Shown here piece after piece: positions 35,141 through 42,909 of a stretch of 46,415 nt of DNA (its first letter is position 1; each line of letters starts with the position of its first letter). The stretch lies in contig JAFNVC010000036.1 in assembly GCA_017379935.1 (NCBI GenBank), forward strand, positions 1-46,415. Reading direction: 5' to 3'. The notes beneath the pieces are model-generated. The model did no database searches. It saw only the letters and a program-made list of their open reading frames with translations, and was not told where the DNA came from. The translations under genes and the position numbers were made by a program. Source of the stretch: Clostridia bacterium (GTDB lineage: Bacteria; Bacillota; Clostridia; Oscillospirales; Acutalibacteraceae).

Positions 35141-35642
35141 TCTTGTCCGCCTCCATTTCTTTTATTCTGTCACGAAGCACTGCGGCTTCTTCAAAATTCT
35201 GCTCTTCGATAGCCTTCTGCAAATCCTCCTTAAGCTTTGCAACGGGATTTATCTTCGGCTCGGAGCTCATCTGCACGGGCACCATAGCCTGCTTACCCGT
35301 GTGCTTTATCTTGCCGTGAATACGCTGTAAGGACGGCAGAAGCTTATCATAAAACTTGCGGTAGCAGTCCGCACAGCCGAGCTTTCCGCTCTTTGCGATG
35401 TCCGAGAAGGTATAGCCGCACTTGGGACATTTCTCCTCACGCTCTGCGCCGAGAAGCGGCATTGTTTCGCCTAAAAGTCCGCCGAAAAATCCGTCGAGAT
35501 TGAATCCGAAGCCCGAAAACATATCACCGTAGCCGAGATGCTCCGCGCAGGATACGCAGAGATGAGTCTCCGCAGTCTCGCCGTTGACAACACGCTTGAT
35601 GTGAGTTGTCGCTTCATTTTTTCCGCAATTCTGACACAACAT
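35133..35642 (-). CDS. mcsA: McsB activator McsA (UVR-motif zinc protein)
   Basis: A 169-residue zinc protein. Two CxxC pairs lie at the N-terminus (CQNC near 3-6, CVSC near 29-32) and two in the middle (CPKC, CADC about 73-96). A C-terminal UVR helical hairpin follows (LKEDLQKAIEEQNFEEAAVLRDRIK, near 135-160). McsA activates McsB. The gene starts 6 bases after ctsR and overlaps mcsB. Confidence 0.95.
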   Translation of the reverse strand: MLCQNCGKNEATTHIKRVVNGETAETHLCVSCAEHLGYGDMFSGFGFNLDGFFGGLLGETMPLLGAEREEKCPKCGYTFSDIAKSGKLGCADCYRKFYDKLLPSLQRIHGKIKHTGKQAMVPVQMSSEPKINPVAKLKEDLQKAIEEQNFEEAAVLRDRIKEMEADKNE

Positions 35643-35648
35643 ATATAA

Positions 35649-36098
35649 TCATCCTTTCACGTTTAATAGCATTTGCTTAAAGATTGTAGCGCGCACCCTG
35701 TCACGAAGCGGCGGCGGCAGCTCGCGGAAGCATTTGTCGCTCGTTGCCGTGAGCATCAGCCGTGCCGAATCCGTCGGGAGAATCTCCTGATAATTGAGAT
35801 TCTGTATATGCGCTCTGCAGGTTGCCTCATCGATTGCAGTACCGACATTGTTTACAACGTGCATAAGCATTGCGCTCTTATCATATTTTATGCGCGCGAT
35901 ACGGATATAACCTCCGCCTCCCCTGCGGCTTTCGACCGTATAGCCCTGCTCGGGGGTGAATCGCGACGATATAACGTAATTTATCTGGCTCGGAACACAG
36001 CCGAGAGTCTGCGCAAGCTCGTTACGCTGAATTTCGGTCTCGCCCGCATCCTGCATCATTTCGAGTATCATCTGCGCGATGACGTTACTCATACTCAT
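35649..36098 (-). CDS. ctsR: Transcriptional repressor CtsR
   Basis: A 149-residue repressor of class III heat-shock genes. The N-terminal winged helix (LAQTLGCVPSQINYVISSRFTPEQGY) ends in the tetraglycine wing RRGGGGYIRI, the thermosensing loop whose arginine is the McsB target in studied species. The C-terminal domain contacts McsB/ClpC. The start is ATG 36098 (MSMSN) or 36092. It is the first cistron of ctsR-mcsA-mcsB-clpC and represses its own promoter. Confidence 0.95.
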   Translation of the reverse strand: MSMSNVIAQMILEMMQDAGETEIQRNELAQTLGCVPSQINYVISSRFTPEQGYTVESRRGGGGYIRIARIKYDKSAMLMHVVNNVGTAIDEATCRAHIQNLNYQEILPTDSARLMLTATSDKCFRELPPPLRDRVRATIFKQMLLNVKG

Positions 36099-36117
36099 AT
36101 CATCATCTTCTTTCGTT

Positions 36118-36140
36118 TTTGACTTTGACTTTCTTTGACC
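36118..36140 (-). promoter_or_regulatory. CtsR operator 1, downstream of the -10
   Basis: Minus strand GGTCAAA-GAA-AGTCAAA (36140-36124) matches the CtsR heptad pair, followed by another GTCAAA (36123-36118). It lies between the transcription start and the ctsR ATG. Confidence 0.93.
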
Positions 36141-36151
36141 TTTCTGCCATA

Positions 36152-36180
36152 ATTATAGACCTTCTTTGACCTTTCGTCAA
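36152..36180 (-). promoter_or_regulatory. Sigma-A promoter of ctsR operon overlapped by CtsR operator 2
   Basis: Minus strand TTGACG (36180-36175), 17-base spacer, TATAAT (36157-36152). GGTCAAA-GAA-GGTCTAT (36171-36155) lies across spacer and -10, a heptad pair with a degenerate second half. Confidence 0.9.
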
Positions 36181-36181
36181 A

Positions 36182-36198
36182 GGTCAGAAAAGGTCAGA
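36182..36198 (+). promoter_or_regulatory. Possible CtsR operator 3, upstream of the -35
   Basis: GGTCAGA-AAA-GGTCAGA on the plus strand is a heptad pair with A-to-G at position 6 of each half. It faces opposite to the other two boxes. The remaining part of 36199-36408 is AT-rich and shows only the promoter at 36353-36382. Confidence 0.6.
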
Positions 36199-36352
36199 TT
36201 TGTTTTTTAGTTCACTGATTTTTAAAAATATTATGCGTTTTGCTCCGTTTTTCTACGATTTTTAAGATTTTTCTCTCGTTTTCTCGGGTTTTGCAAGTAT
36301 TTAATGGTCTTCAAAAATAAATAACATATCATTTTTAACATTTTCAAAACAG

Positions 36353-36382
36353 TTGATTTATCAAATTATTATATGATATAAT
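36353..36382 (+). promoter_or_regulatory. Promoter of the MBOAT-SGNH pair
   Basis: TTGATT (36353-36358), 18-base spacer, TATAAT (36377-36382), 27 bases before the ATG at 36409. A GAAGGTG ribosome binding site lies between. Confidence 0.6.
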
Positions 36383-36408
36383 GTTAAAAAAATCTTGAAG
36401 GTGCAAAA

Positions 36409-37890
36409 ATGCTTTTTAATTCTTATATTTTTGTTTTTCTGTTCTTCCCTATAGTTATTCTGGGATATTTCTTGCTTAACCGTTTTAAGAAATTTGAATT
36501 TGCAAAAATCTTCCTTACGGTTGCATCGCTATATTTTTACGGTTATTTTAATTGGGCATATTTGATAATTATAGTTTCTTCAATTATAGTCAACTATATT
36601 TTTAGTGGCATTCTTCTTTCACATAAGGCTAGTTATGTTTTTAAGCAACTTATTTTCATTGTAGCCATGTGCCTGAATATAGGCAGTTTAGGAATTTTTA
36701 AATATTATGATTTCTTTATAGAAAATTTCAACACCATTTTCAGTACTTCTCTCCCCTTGTTAAATCTCTTGTTGCCGTTAGGAATCAGCTTTTTTACCTT
36801 CCAACAATTATCGTACATAATAGACAGCTATAAAGGTGATGTGTCTAAATACTCATTTTTTGATTATGCTTTGTTCGTAACATATTTTCCTCAGCTGATT
36901 GCCGGTCCGATAGTTACGCACGATGAAATGGTTCCTCAGTTCGCAGACCTTTCCAAAAAAAAATTCAATATAGATAATTTTTCAGCCGGTTTATACGGAT
37001 TTGCTTTGGGTTTAGGCAAAAAAGTGATTATTGCGGACACATTGGGTCTAGTTGTTGATTCTGCGTTTACTGACGTCACAAACTTAGGCACAACAAATGC
37101 TCTTTTAATTATGTTTGCATATACATTCCAGATATATTTTGATTTTAGCGGATACAGCGATATGGCTATGGGAATCGGAAAAATGATGAATATAGATATC
37201 ATACAGAATTTCAATTCACCATATAAAGCGATCGGAATCGTCGACTTTTGGAAAAGATGGCATATCACACTCACAAGATTCTTCACAAGATATATTTATA
37301 TCCCTCTTGGTGGCAATCGAAAAGGTGAGTTCAGAACATATATTAACATTACGATAGTTTATCTTGTAAGCGGTATATGGCATGGAGCAAACTGGACGTT
37401 TATTCTTTGGGGAATTTTGCACGGATTTGCATCTATCACAACAAGATTAATCGACAAGAAATTCGGATTATTTTCACAAAACAAATCAAAATCACTTAAG
37501 GCCATTTTATGGGTCTTGACATTTGCTTTTTTGAATCTTACTTGGGTAATGTTCAGAGCAGATTCGATTGAACAAGCATTTACTTTTTATAAACAGCTAT
37601 TCAGTTTCAATTTCATTGAAATAAATACTGAATATCTTGAATTAATGCAGATAGATGGTCTTAAAATATTAGCAGATATGATTCCTTTTGTGGGCGATTA
37701 CATTAAAACATACGCCTATATAATCATATTCTTATCGGCCTTTATATTATCCGTTTTCGCCAAAAATGTTAGTTTTCGAATTAAGAGTTTTCAGGCTAAG
37801 TGGTACCATCCGATTGTTACTGCCGGCATACTGTTTTGGTGTATTATGTCATTTGCAGGTGAATCATCATTTTTGTATTGGAATTTCTGA
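36409..37890 (+). CDS. MBOAT-family O-acyltransferase (AlgI/DltB-like)
   Basis: A 493-residue polytopic membrane enzyme, probably 11-12 helices, that moves acyl groups across the membrane to a surface polymer. Conserved MBOAT blocks are visible: GISFFTFQQLSYIIDSYKGD near 125; YFPQLIAGPI; YFDFSGYSDMAMGIG. Further on come FWKRWHITLTRFF and the catalytic-histidine block VSGIWHGANWTFILWG near 324. It is followed after 8 bases by an SGNH-like protein, the usual partner that loads the acyl group in the AlgI-AlgJ/X or DltB-DltD type. Base composition is much more AT-rich than the window average. The coding style suggests recent acquisition of the pair. Confidence 0.92.
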   Translation: MLFNSYIFVFLFFPIVILGYFLLNRFKKFEFAKIFLTVASLYFYGYFNWAYLIIIVSSIIVNYIFSGILLSHKASYVFKQLIFIVAMCLNIGSLGIFKYYDFFIENFNTIFSTSLPLLNLLLPLGISFFTFQQLSYIIDSYKGDVSKYSFFDYALFVTYFPQLIAGPIVTHDEMVPQFADLSKKKFNIDNFSAGLYGFALGLGKKVIIADTLGLVVDSAFTDVTNLGTTNALLIMFAYTFQIYFDFSGYSDMAMGIGKMMNIDIIQNFNSPYKAIGIVDFWKRWHITLTRFFTRYIYIPLGGNRKGEFRTYINITIVYLVSGIWHGANWTFILWGILHGFASITTRLIDKKFGLFSQNKSKSLKAILWVLTFAFLNLTWVMFRADSIEQAFTFYKQLFSFNFIEINTEYLELMQIDGLKILADMIPFVGDYIKTYAYIIIFLSAFILSVFAKNVSFRIKSFQAKWYHPIVTAGILFWCIMSFAGESSFLYWNF

Positions 37891-37898
37891 GGTGAAAA

Positions 37899-38948
37899 AT
37901 GAACAGCAAAAAAATGGTTATAACAACATTATCATTGTTGTTAAGTGCGTTATTGGTTGTAGGAACCATTAATTTCGCTATAGATCCACTATTTCAATAT
38001 CACAAACCCTGGTTTGGATTGAAACCGGTTATTACAAACGAAAGATATCAAAATGCAGGCATTGCTAGGAATTTTGATTTTAAAAACGTCATAATCGGTA
38101 ATTCTTACTCTGAGAATTTTATTATTTCTGATGTAGAGGATGTTTTTGAAGGCAAAACCGTTAAATTAACCGCTTCGGGTTCTCATATTTTAGATTGGAC
38201 ATATGTCCTGAAAATTTTGAACGAGCGTGAAACTCCTCCTGTAAACATACTGTTCAATCTTGATACAGGTTTCATCGATTTTTCAGATAAACAGACAAAA
38301 CACGAAATGCCTGTTTTTTTATATGACAACAACTATTTTAATGACGTCGAGTATCTTTTTAATTTTACACTTACAAGAAACTATACTTTTTCGACAATAA
38401 AATCCAATATCAAGAACGAGATTCCCGATTATAATACTGCATTTGTTTGGTTTGACGAAAAAGAAAGTGGCAAAGAATATGTAATTAAAAATTATGTTGC
38501 GTCAAAAGAAAAAGAGAAAATAAATATTCAAAAGATATTTTATACCGACGAAAATCTCAGACTTCTAAGCAAATATATTGAGTCAATGTCTAATACAGAG
38601 TTTGTTTTCTTCTTTTCTCCTTTTAGTGTGCTATATTGGAAGGATATTGTTGAAACAGGATATCTTGATGAGTATAAAAAAGAATTCGAAAAAATATTTT
38701 CATTTATGTCGCAGTATGATAACGTTTCTGTGTATTTTTGGACAGATACTGAAATGCTGAAAATAATCAGTGATCTTAACAACTATAAAGATACATCTCA
38801 TTATAAACTACAAATAAACAAATATATTTTAAAAAGAATTAATAGCGGCATAGGAATTCTTCCCAAAGAAGAATCCAAATGGATGACTTTACTAGATATT
38901 TATTTCGATTATCTCAAAAACTTTGATTACACAATCCTGTTCACTTAA
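37899..38948 (+). CDS. SGNH-like acyl-transfer partner of MBOAT protein
   Basis: A 349-residue membrane-anchored protein. One N-terminal helix (MVITTLSLLLSALLVVGTINFAI) anchors an extracytoplasmic domain. IIGNSYSENF near residue 65 is a GNS variant of the SGNH GDS block with serine nucleophile. DTSHYKL near residue 293 supplies the usual catalytic Asp-x-x-His block. The length and architecture resemble DltD/AlgX-type partners. It is AT-rich like the MBOAT gene and separated by 8 bases with GAGGTG before the ATG. It would transfer an acyl (acetyl-like) group onto the surface polymer. The polymer is unknown. Confidence 0.75.
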   Translation: MNSKKMVITTLSLLLSALLVVGTINFAIDPLFQYHKPWFGLKPVITNERYQNAGIARNFDFKNVIIGNSYSENFIISDVEDVFEGKTVKLTASGSHILDWTYVLKILNERETPPVNILFNLDTGFIDFSDKQTKHEMPVFLYDNNYFNDVEYLFNFTLTRNYTFSTIKSNIKNEIPDYNTAFVWFDEKESGKEYVIKNYVASKEKEKINIQKIFYTDENLRLLSKYIESMSNTEFVFFFSPFSVLYWKDIVETGYLDEYKKEFEKIFSFMSQYDNVSVYFWTDTEMLKIISDLNNYKDTSHYKLQINKYILKRINSGIGILPKEESKWMTLLDIYFDYLKNFDYTILFT

Positions 38949-38957
38949 CACCTGAAA

Positions 38958-38991
38958 ATGCCTCTTACCAAATCGGTAGGAGGCATTTTTG
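38958..38991. terminator. Terminator after the SGNH gene, shared with GH5 gene
   Basis: AATGCCTCTTACC-AAATC-GGTAGGAGGCATT is a 13-bp stem with one wobble, followed by TTT, between convergent genes. On the minus strand it sits 10 bases past the GH5 stop (38999). Confidence 0.85.
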
Positions 38992-38998
38992 ACTTTCA

Positions 38999-40462
38999 TT
39001 ATTTAACCTTGACCTTTACGCTATGCTTACCTGCCGGCGTATTGACGTAAAGCTCGTTATTTTCACACTCAACGGGATAATCGACGCCGTCAACGGTTAC
39101 GCTTTCGATTTCAAAGGGTGTACCGATGATTGTCTCGCCGCAGGCGTTTTCGTCCTGAGTAAAGCTGAGGGTAAACAGCTTTGCTTCCACATCGTAATGA
39201 TAGCTGTCAATCGCGCCCGAAACAGCCTTCGGGAACGGACGGCGGAAAACCTTCATAAGGCGGTTTTCAAAAAATCCTTCGATGTAGCACCAATATGTAT
39301 GGCTCCACTTGTATTTTTCAAACACACCGAAAAGATGATTGATATGCGGAAGCCAATCGTCTGTCTCGTCGCCGAAGCTTCCCCACTCGCCCACGATCAC
39401 GGGAACATCAAGCCTCTGCTGACTGTTTCTGTGCTCACCGAAGATGCCTGCAACTCTGCCGTTGTGTGCAAACTTATATGACGGGGTATCAACCATAAGA
39501 TCATACGCGTGAGGTGCGAACACCTGATTATCATCCTTCTTACCGTCAACCGTTACCGGCGGCGCGCAGAACGGAATGCCGAGGTTTGAGTAGTAGCAGT
39601 TGTTCATAAGAATAAGCTTATCGCTGACCTGACGCATTCTCGTTGAAACCTTTGCGATAAACGGGCCGTAAACCTTGGTGTCAAACTCACGGATAATTTC
39701 TTCCGCGGATTTTGTTATTCTGTGGAACGGTGAATATTCAATATGAGTAAGCACTCTGCCGATAGGATCCTCTTTATCGAAAAGAGCCTTGATAAGGTCA
39801 AGTCGCTTAACCTCCTTATCGAAGAGGATTGTCTTGACCGCACCTGCGACAATTCTCTTGAATACCTTTCCGCCGGGTGTGCCGGGGAACGGCTCATTCA
39901 TAATATCATAGCCGATAACAGCGGGCTTATTGCCGAGCTTTTCAATAACATGTGCCCAACAATCGGCATAGTAATCCTGAAGTCCCTTGCCGTTGACCTT
40001 TCTGTTTGCCCAGAAGTTGTCAAATGCTGTGTGGCAGGCTTTACCCCAGAAATAACCCTCTGCCCATACAAACCTTGTCGGCTTGACCTCAACACCGTCG
40101 AGAATAACAGCCCACTCGGGTGCGCCGTCGGCATTTGTTTTTGAGGAATATAAGTCCTGATGCATATCGAGGAAAGCATAAATATTATACTTTTCAAGAA
40201 GATCAAGAACCTCGCCCATCGCATCGATATAAGCGTCATTATACTCGCCCGGCTTCGGCTCCATCGTAGCCCATGTAAAGCCGAAACGGATAAGGTTGAC
40301 ACCGTTCGCGGCGATTTTCTTTATCATTTCCTCGTCAAGGTCAGGCACCTTCTGCTCTCCCGGGATATAGTCGCTTTTATTAACAAAGTTTACGCCGTGG
40401 AAAATTCGCTCTCTGCCCTTGTCATCAACAAGCATCTGCTTATAAGCCTTGATTTTGTCCAT
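38999..40462 (-). CDS. Glycoside hydrolase family 5, endoglycosylceramidase-like
   Basis: A 487-residue TIM-barrel hydrolase without a signal peptide, so intracellular. IFHGVNFVNKSDYIPGE opens the barrel. FLDMHQDLYSS lies near residue 97. The acid/base glutamate is in YDIMNEPFPG near 190 and the nucleophile glutamate in VIVGEWGSFGDE near 365. A small beta domain is at the C-terminus. The FHGVNFVNKS / DMHQDLYS pair is characteristic of the endoglycoceramidase-like GH5 group (hydrolysis of glycolipid or beta-glycoside linkages) rather than cellulases. Without export the natural substrate is unclear, perhaps imported glycosides. It has GTGAGG ahead of the ATG and a good divergent promoter. Confidence 0.85.
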   Translation of the reverse strand: MDKIKAYKQMLVDDKGRERIFHGVNFVNKSDYIPGEQKVPDLDEEMIKKIAANGVNLIRFGFTWATMEPKPGEYNDAYIDAMGEVLDLLEKYNIYAFLDMHQDLYSSKTNADGAPEWAVILDGVEVKPTRFVWAEGYFWGKACHTAFDNFWANRKVNGKGLQDYYADCWAHVIEKLGNKPAVIGYDIMNEPFPGTPGGKVFKRIVAGAVKTILFDKEVKRLDLIKALFDKEDPIGRVLTHIEYSPFHRITKSAEEIIREFDTKVYGPFIAKVSTRMRQVSDKLILMNNCYYSNLGIPFCAPPVTVDGKKDDNQVFAPHAYDLMVDTPSYKFAHNGRVAGIFGEHRNSQQRLDVPVIVGEWGSFGDETDDWLPHINHLFGVFEKYKWSHTYWCYIEGFFENRLMKVFRRPFPKAVSGAIDSYHYDVEAKLFTLSFTQDENACGETIIGTPFEIESVTVDGVDYPVECENNELYVNTPAGKHSVKVKVK

Positions 40463-40493
40463 ACTTAAACCTCACTTTTTCACTAATAAAAGA

Positions 40494-40522
40494 ATTATAA
40501 CATTTTTTTGCACAGAATGCAA
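40494..40522 (-). promoter_or_regulatory. Sigma-A promoter of the GH5 gene
   Basis: Minus strand TTGCAT (40522-40517), 17-base spacer, TATAAT (40499-40494). Confidence 0.6.
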
Positions 40523-40535
40523 TATTATCCTTTCG

Positions 40536-40564
40536 TTGACAAAATCACCGCAAAATGCTAGAAT
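40536..40564 (+). promoter_or_regulatory. Sigma-A promoter of the FAD oxidoreductase gene
   Basis: TTGACA (40536-40541), 17-base spacer, TAGAAT (40559-40564). The predicted start is near 40571, giving a leader of about 70 bases. Confidence 0.8.
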
Positions 40565-40586
40565 AGATTGTAATGAGATTGAAATT

Positions 40587-40631
40587 GCTGATGTCAGTCC
40601 TTTACGGATGTGCATCAGCTTTTTATTTTTT
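40587..40631 (+). promoter_or_regulatory. Attenuator-like terminator hairpin in the leader of the FAD gene
   Basis: GCTGATG (40587-40593) pairs with CATCAGC (40613-40619); an inner CA-TCC/GGA-TG stem with a bulged G caps a TTTAC loop. TTTTTATTTTTT follows, ending at the GGAGG ribosome binding site (40632-40636). It sits wholly between promoter and start codon, as a transcription attenuator would. Confidence 0.55.
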
Positions 40632-40643
40632 GGAGGTTGTTTT

Positions 40644-42034
40644 ATGAAAACTGACGTTGTTATCATCGGCGCAGGCCCTGCGGGTATCTTCACGGCACTC
40701 GAAATGATCCGTAACGGCACCAAAAAGCATATCACAATTATCGAAAAGGGACAGTCCGTTGAAAACAGACACTGTCCGAAAGCAAAGACAAAAAAATGCG
40801 TCAGCTGTAAGCCCTATTGCCACATCACGACGGGCTTTTCGGGCGCAGGTGCATTCTCTGACGGAAAGCTTTCACTAAGCTACGAGGTCGGGGGAGACCT
40901 TCCGTCACTCATCGGTGAGATCAAGGCACAGGAAACTATCGATTACACGGATAAAATATATCTCGAATTCGGAGCAGACACCAAGATCGAGGGTATCAGC
41001 AACCCCGACGCAGTGAAGAGAATCCGCGCCCGTGCGATTCAGGCGGGACTTAAGCTCGTCGACTGTCCTATCCGACATCTCGGCACGGAAAGGCACAGGA
41101 TATCTACCTTGCGATTGAAAAATATCTCATCGCAAACGGCGTCGACATTATGTTCGGCTGTGAATGTGCCGATATTATTCTCGAGGGTAAAAAGTGTAAC
41201 GGTGCAATCATCCGCGATAATCATGGTAAGGAATTTGAGATTTTTGCCGAAAAAACTATTGTTGCAACAGGTCGCAGAGGTGCCGAATGGCTTGAAAAAA
41301 TCTGCGGTGAGCACGATATCGCCCACCTTCCCGGCACGGTTGACATAGGCGTGCGCGTTGAGGTTCGTAACGAGGTTATGGAGGAGGTCAATGATGTGCT
41401 TTACGAGTCAAAGCTCATTGGCTATCCCCGCCCGTTCAAAAACAAGGTGCGTACCTTCTGCCAGAATCCCGGCGGCTTCGTCAGTCAGGAGAATTACGAT
41501 AACAACCTCGCAGTTGTTAACGGACATTCGTATAAGGAGCTCAAATCAGACAACACTAACCTTGCTATTCTCTGCTCGCACAATTTCTCACATCCGTTCA
41601 ATCAGCCGATTTCTTATGCACAGAAGGTCGGCGAGCTGACAAATATGCTCGGTACGGGACACATACTCGTCCAGCGCTTCGGCGATATTCTTGACGGCAA
41701 GCGCACATGGGAAAAGGAGCTTTATTTCTCCAACCTCAAGCCGACACTCCCCGATGCCGTTGCAGGCGACATCACTGCGGCAATGCCTTACAGAGCTATG
41801 ACGAACATCATCGGCTTTATCCAGGCGGTCGACCACGTTGCACCCGGCTTCGCATCGTACGAAACTCTGCTCTACTCCCCCGAGTTGAAATTTTACAGCA
41901 ACAGAGTCAAGATGGACAGCGATTTCAACACGAATGTAGAAAATCTCCATTGCCTCGGCGACTCGAGCGGTTGGACAAGAGGCCTGATGATGGCATCCGT
42001 TATGGGTGTTCTGATGGGCAGAAAAATATATTAA
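40644..42034 (+). pseudogene. FAD-dependent oxidoreductase, frameshifted
   Basis: Family COG2509-like NAD/FAD-dependent oxidoreductase. The first part, from ATG 40644 with GGAGG 7 bases upstream, has DVVIIGAGPAGIFTALE (FAD Rossmann motif) and cysteine-rich KKCVSCKPYC. Reading continues in frame to about 41090, then the homologous sequence moves to the next frame. That frame encodes AQDIYLAIEKY..., FEIFAEKTIVATGRRG and, at the end, NLHCLGDSSGWTRGLMMASV. One base, an A in GGAAAGG (41088-41093), seems to be missing (GAAAAGG would restore both halves). All sequence on both sides is intact with no other stop, so the loss is recent, a strain variant, or a sequencing/assembly error. If restored, the protein is about 464 residues. 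Confidence 0.85.
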
Positions 42035-42045
42035 ATAAAAAAGCG

Positions 42046-42096
42046 CAAACCAACGGTCGATTTCTCCCCGCTCAACCGTTGGTTTGTAGATTTTTT
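42046..42096 (+). terminator. Terminator after the FAD gene
   Basis: CAAACCAACGG (42046-42056) pairs with CCGTTGGTTTG (42076-42086) over 11 bp with a 19-base loop, followed by TAGATTTTTT. A related AACCAACAACGG sits just downstream (42099-42110). Confidence 0.75.
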
Positions 42097-42136
42097 GAAC
42101 CAACAACGGTAAAATATAATCGAAAGGAGGCACACG

Positions 42137-42748
42137 ATGAACCAGATTAAAATCGGCAGATTCATCGCCGAAAGAAGAAAAGCCAATAATCTTACACAGC
42201 TGCAGCTGGCAGAAAAGCTTAATATCACAGACAGAGCCGTGTCTAAATGGGAAAACGGAAAATCCTTGCCTGACTCTTCGATTATGCTCGAGCTTTGTGA
42301 GATTCTTAAAATCAGCGTTAACGATTTATTAAGTGGGGAGGTTGTAACAATGGAGAACTACAACAAGAATTCAGAAGAAAAATTATTGGAAATGGTGAAG
42401 GAAAAACAGAAGGCAGACAAGCGGCTGCTTCAGATGGAGGTGTTCGCAGGGGTGATGGCAGGAATACCCTTTGCAGTTTGTGCTGTTATAGGTCTGACCG
42501 TACCTATGGAAGAGTGGAAGCAGGCAGTGATAGTTCTGTCAGGTATAATACCGTTGCTCACGGCAATTCCGTTCTTGCTTCGAATCGAGCAGGTTGCAGG
42601 CTTTTACGAATGCCGTCATTGCCGCCACCAATATGTGCCCGAGTATAAACCCGTATTCATGGCACCTCATATCGGCAGAACGAGATATATGCGATGCCCC
42701 GAGTGCCGTAAATATTCGTGGCAGAAGAAGGTTGTAAGTAAGGATTGA
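42137..42748 (+). CDS. XRE-family regulator with membrane helices and zinc ribbon
   Basis: A 203-residue protein. The N-terminal HTH (IGRFIAERRKANNLTQLQLAEKL, NITDRAVSKWENGKSLPD) is residues about 5-60. Two hydrophobic segments follow (FAGVMAGIPFAVCAVIGLTV near 97; AVIVLSGIIPLLTAIPFLL near 125). A zinc ribbon is at the C-terminus (CRHC about 154, CPEC about 190). AAGGAGG sits before the ATG. The layout suggests a membrane-tethered transcription factor that senses an envelope or metal signal. Target genes are not obvious. XRE-plus-membrane-helix proteins are common in Clostridia. Confidence 0.82.
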   Translation: MNQIKIGRFIAERRKANNLTQLQLAEKLNITDRAVSKWENGKSLPDSSIMLELCEILKISVNDLLSGEVVTMENYNKNSEEKLLEMVKEKQKADKRLLQMEVFAGVMAGIPFAVCAVIGLTVPMEEWKQAVIVLSGIIPLLTAIPFLLRIEQVAGFYECRHCRHQYVPEYKPVFMAPHIGRTRYMRCPECRKYSWQKKVVSKD

Positions 42749-42858
42749 CCTCCGCTTGTCTTTAAACGGTGTTCCGTAAAATCTGATAATTGACTAAACA
42801 CTTAAGTCTGAATGATAACTGCATCCTTATGATTGAACAAATCTCAACTGCTTTAAAG

Positions 42859-42887
42859 TTGACTAAAGCTTAATAAAATGCTATACT
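42859..42887 (+). promoter_or_regulatory. Sigma-A promoter of the Lgt-like gene
   Basis: TTGACT (42859-42864), 17-base spacer, TATACT (42882-42887). Another TTGACTAAA sits about 70 bases upstream near 42790. The intervening spacer after the XRE gene is AT-rich with no other signal. Confidence 0.65.
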
Positions 42888-42909
42888 TATCTCGAAAGAA
42901 GGTGTTTAT

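Noticed and set aside
40587-40619. Fluoride (crcB) riboswitch because of 'CTGATG...TCC' wording
   Set aside because: The GGTGATGG 5' part and the pseudoknot partner are missing and the size is too small.
41083-41098. Programmed -1/+1 frameshift in the FAD gene
   Set aside because: GGAAAGG is not a canonical X-XXY-YYZ slippery site and no stimulatory structure is obvious; a mutation or sequencing error is simpler.
42749-42909. Small RNA or gene in the spacer before the Lgt-like gene
   Set aside because: Only AT-rich sequence and one promoter were found; two TTGACTAAA copies are not enough for a repeat call.
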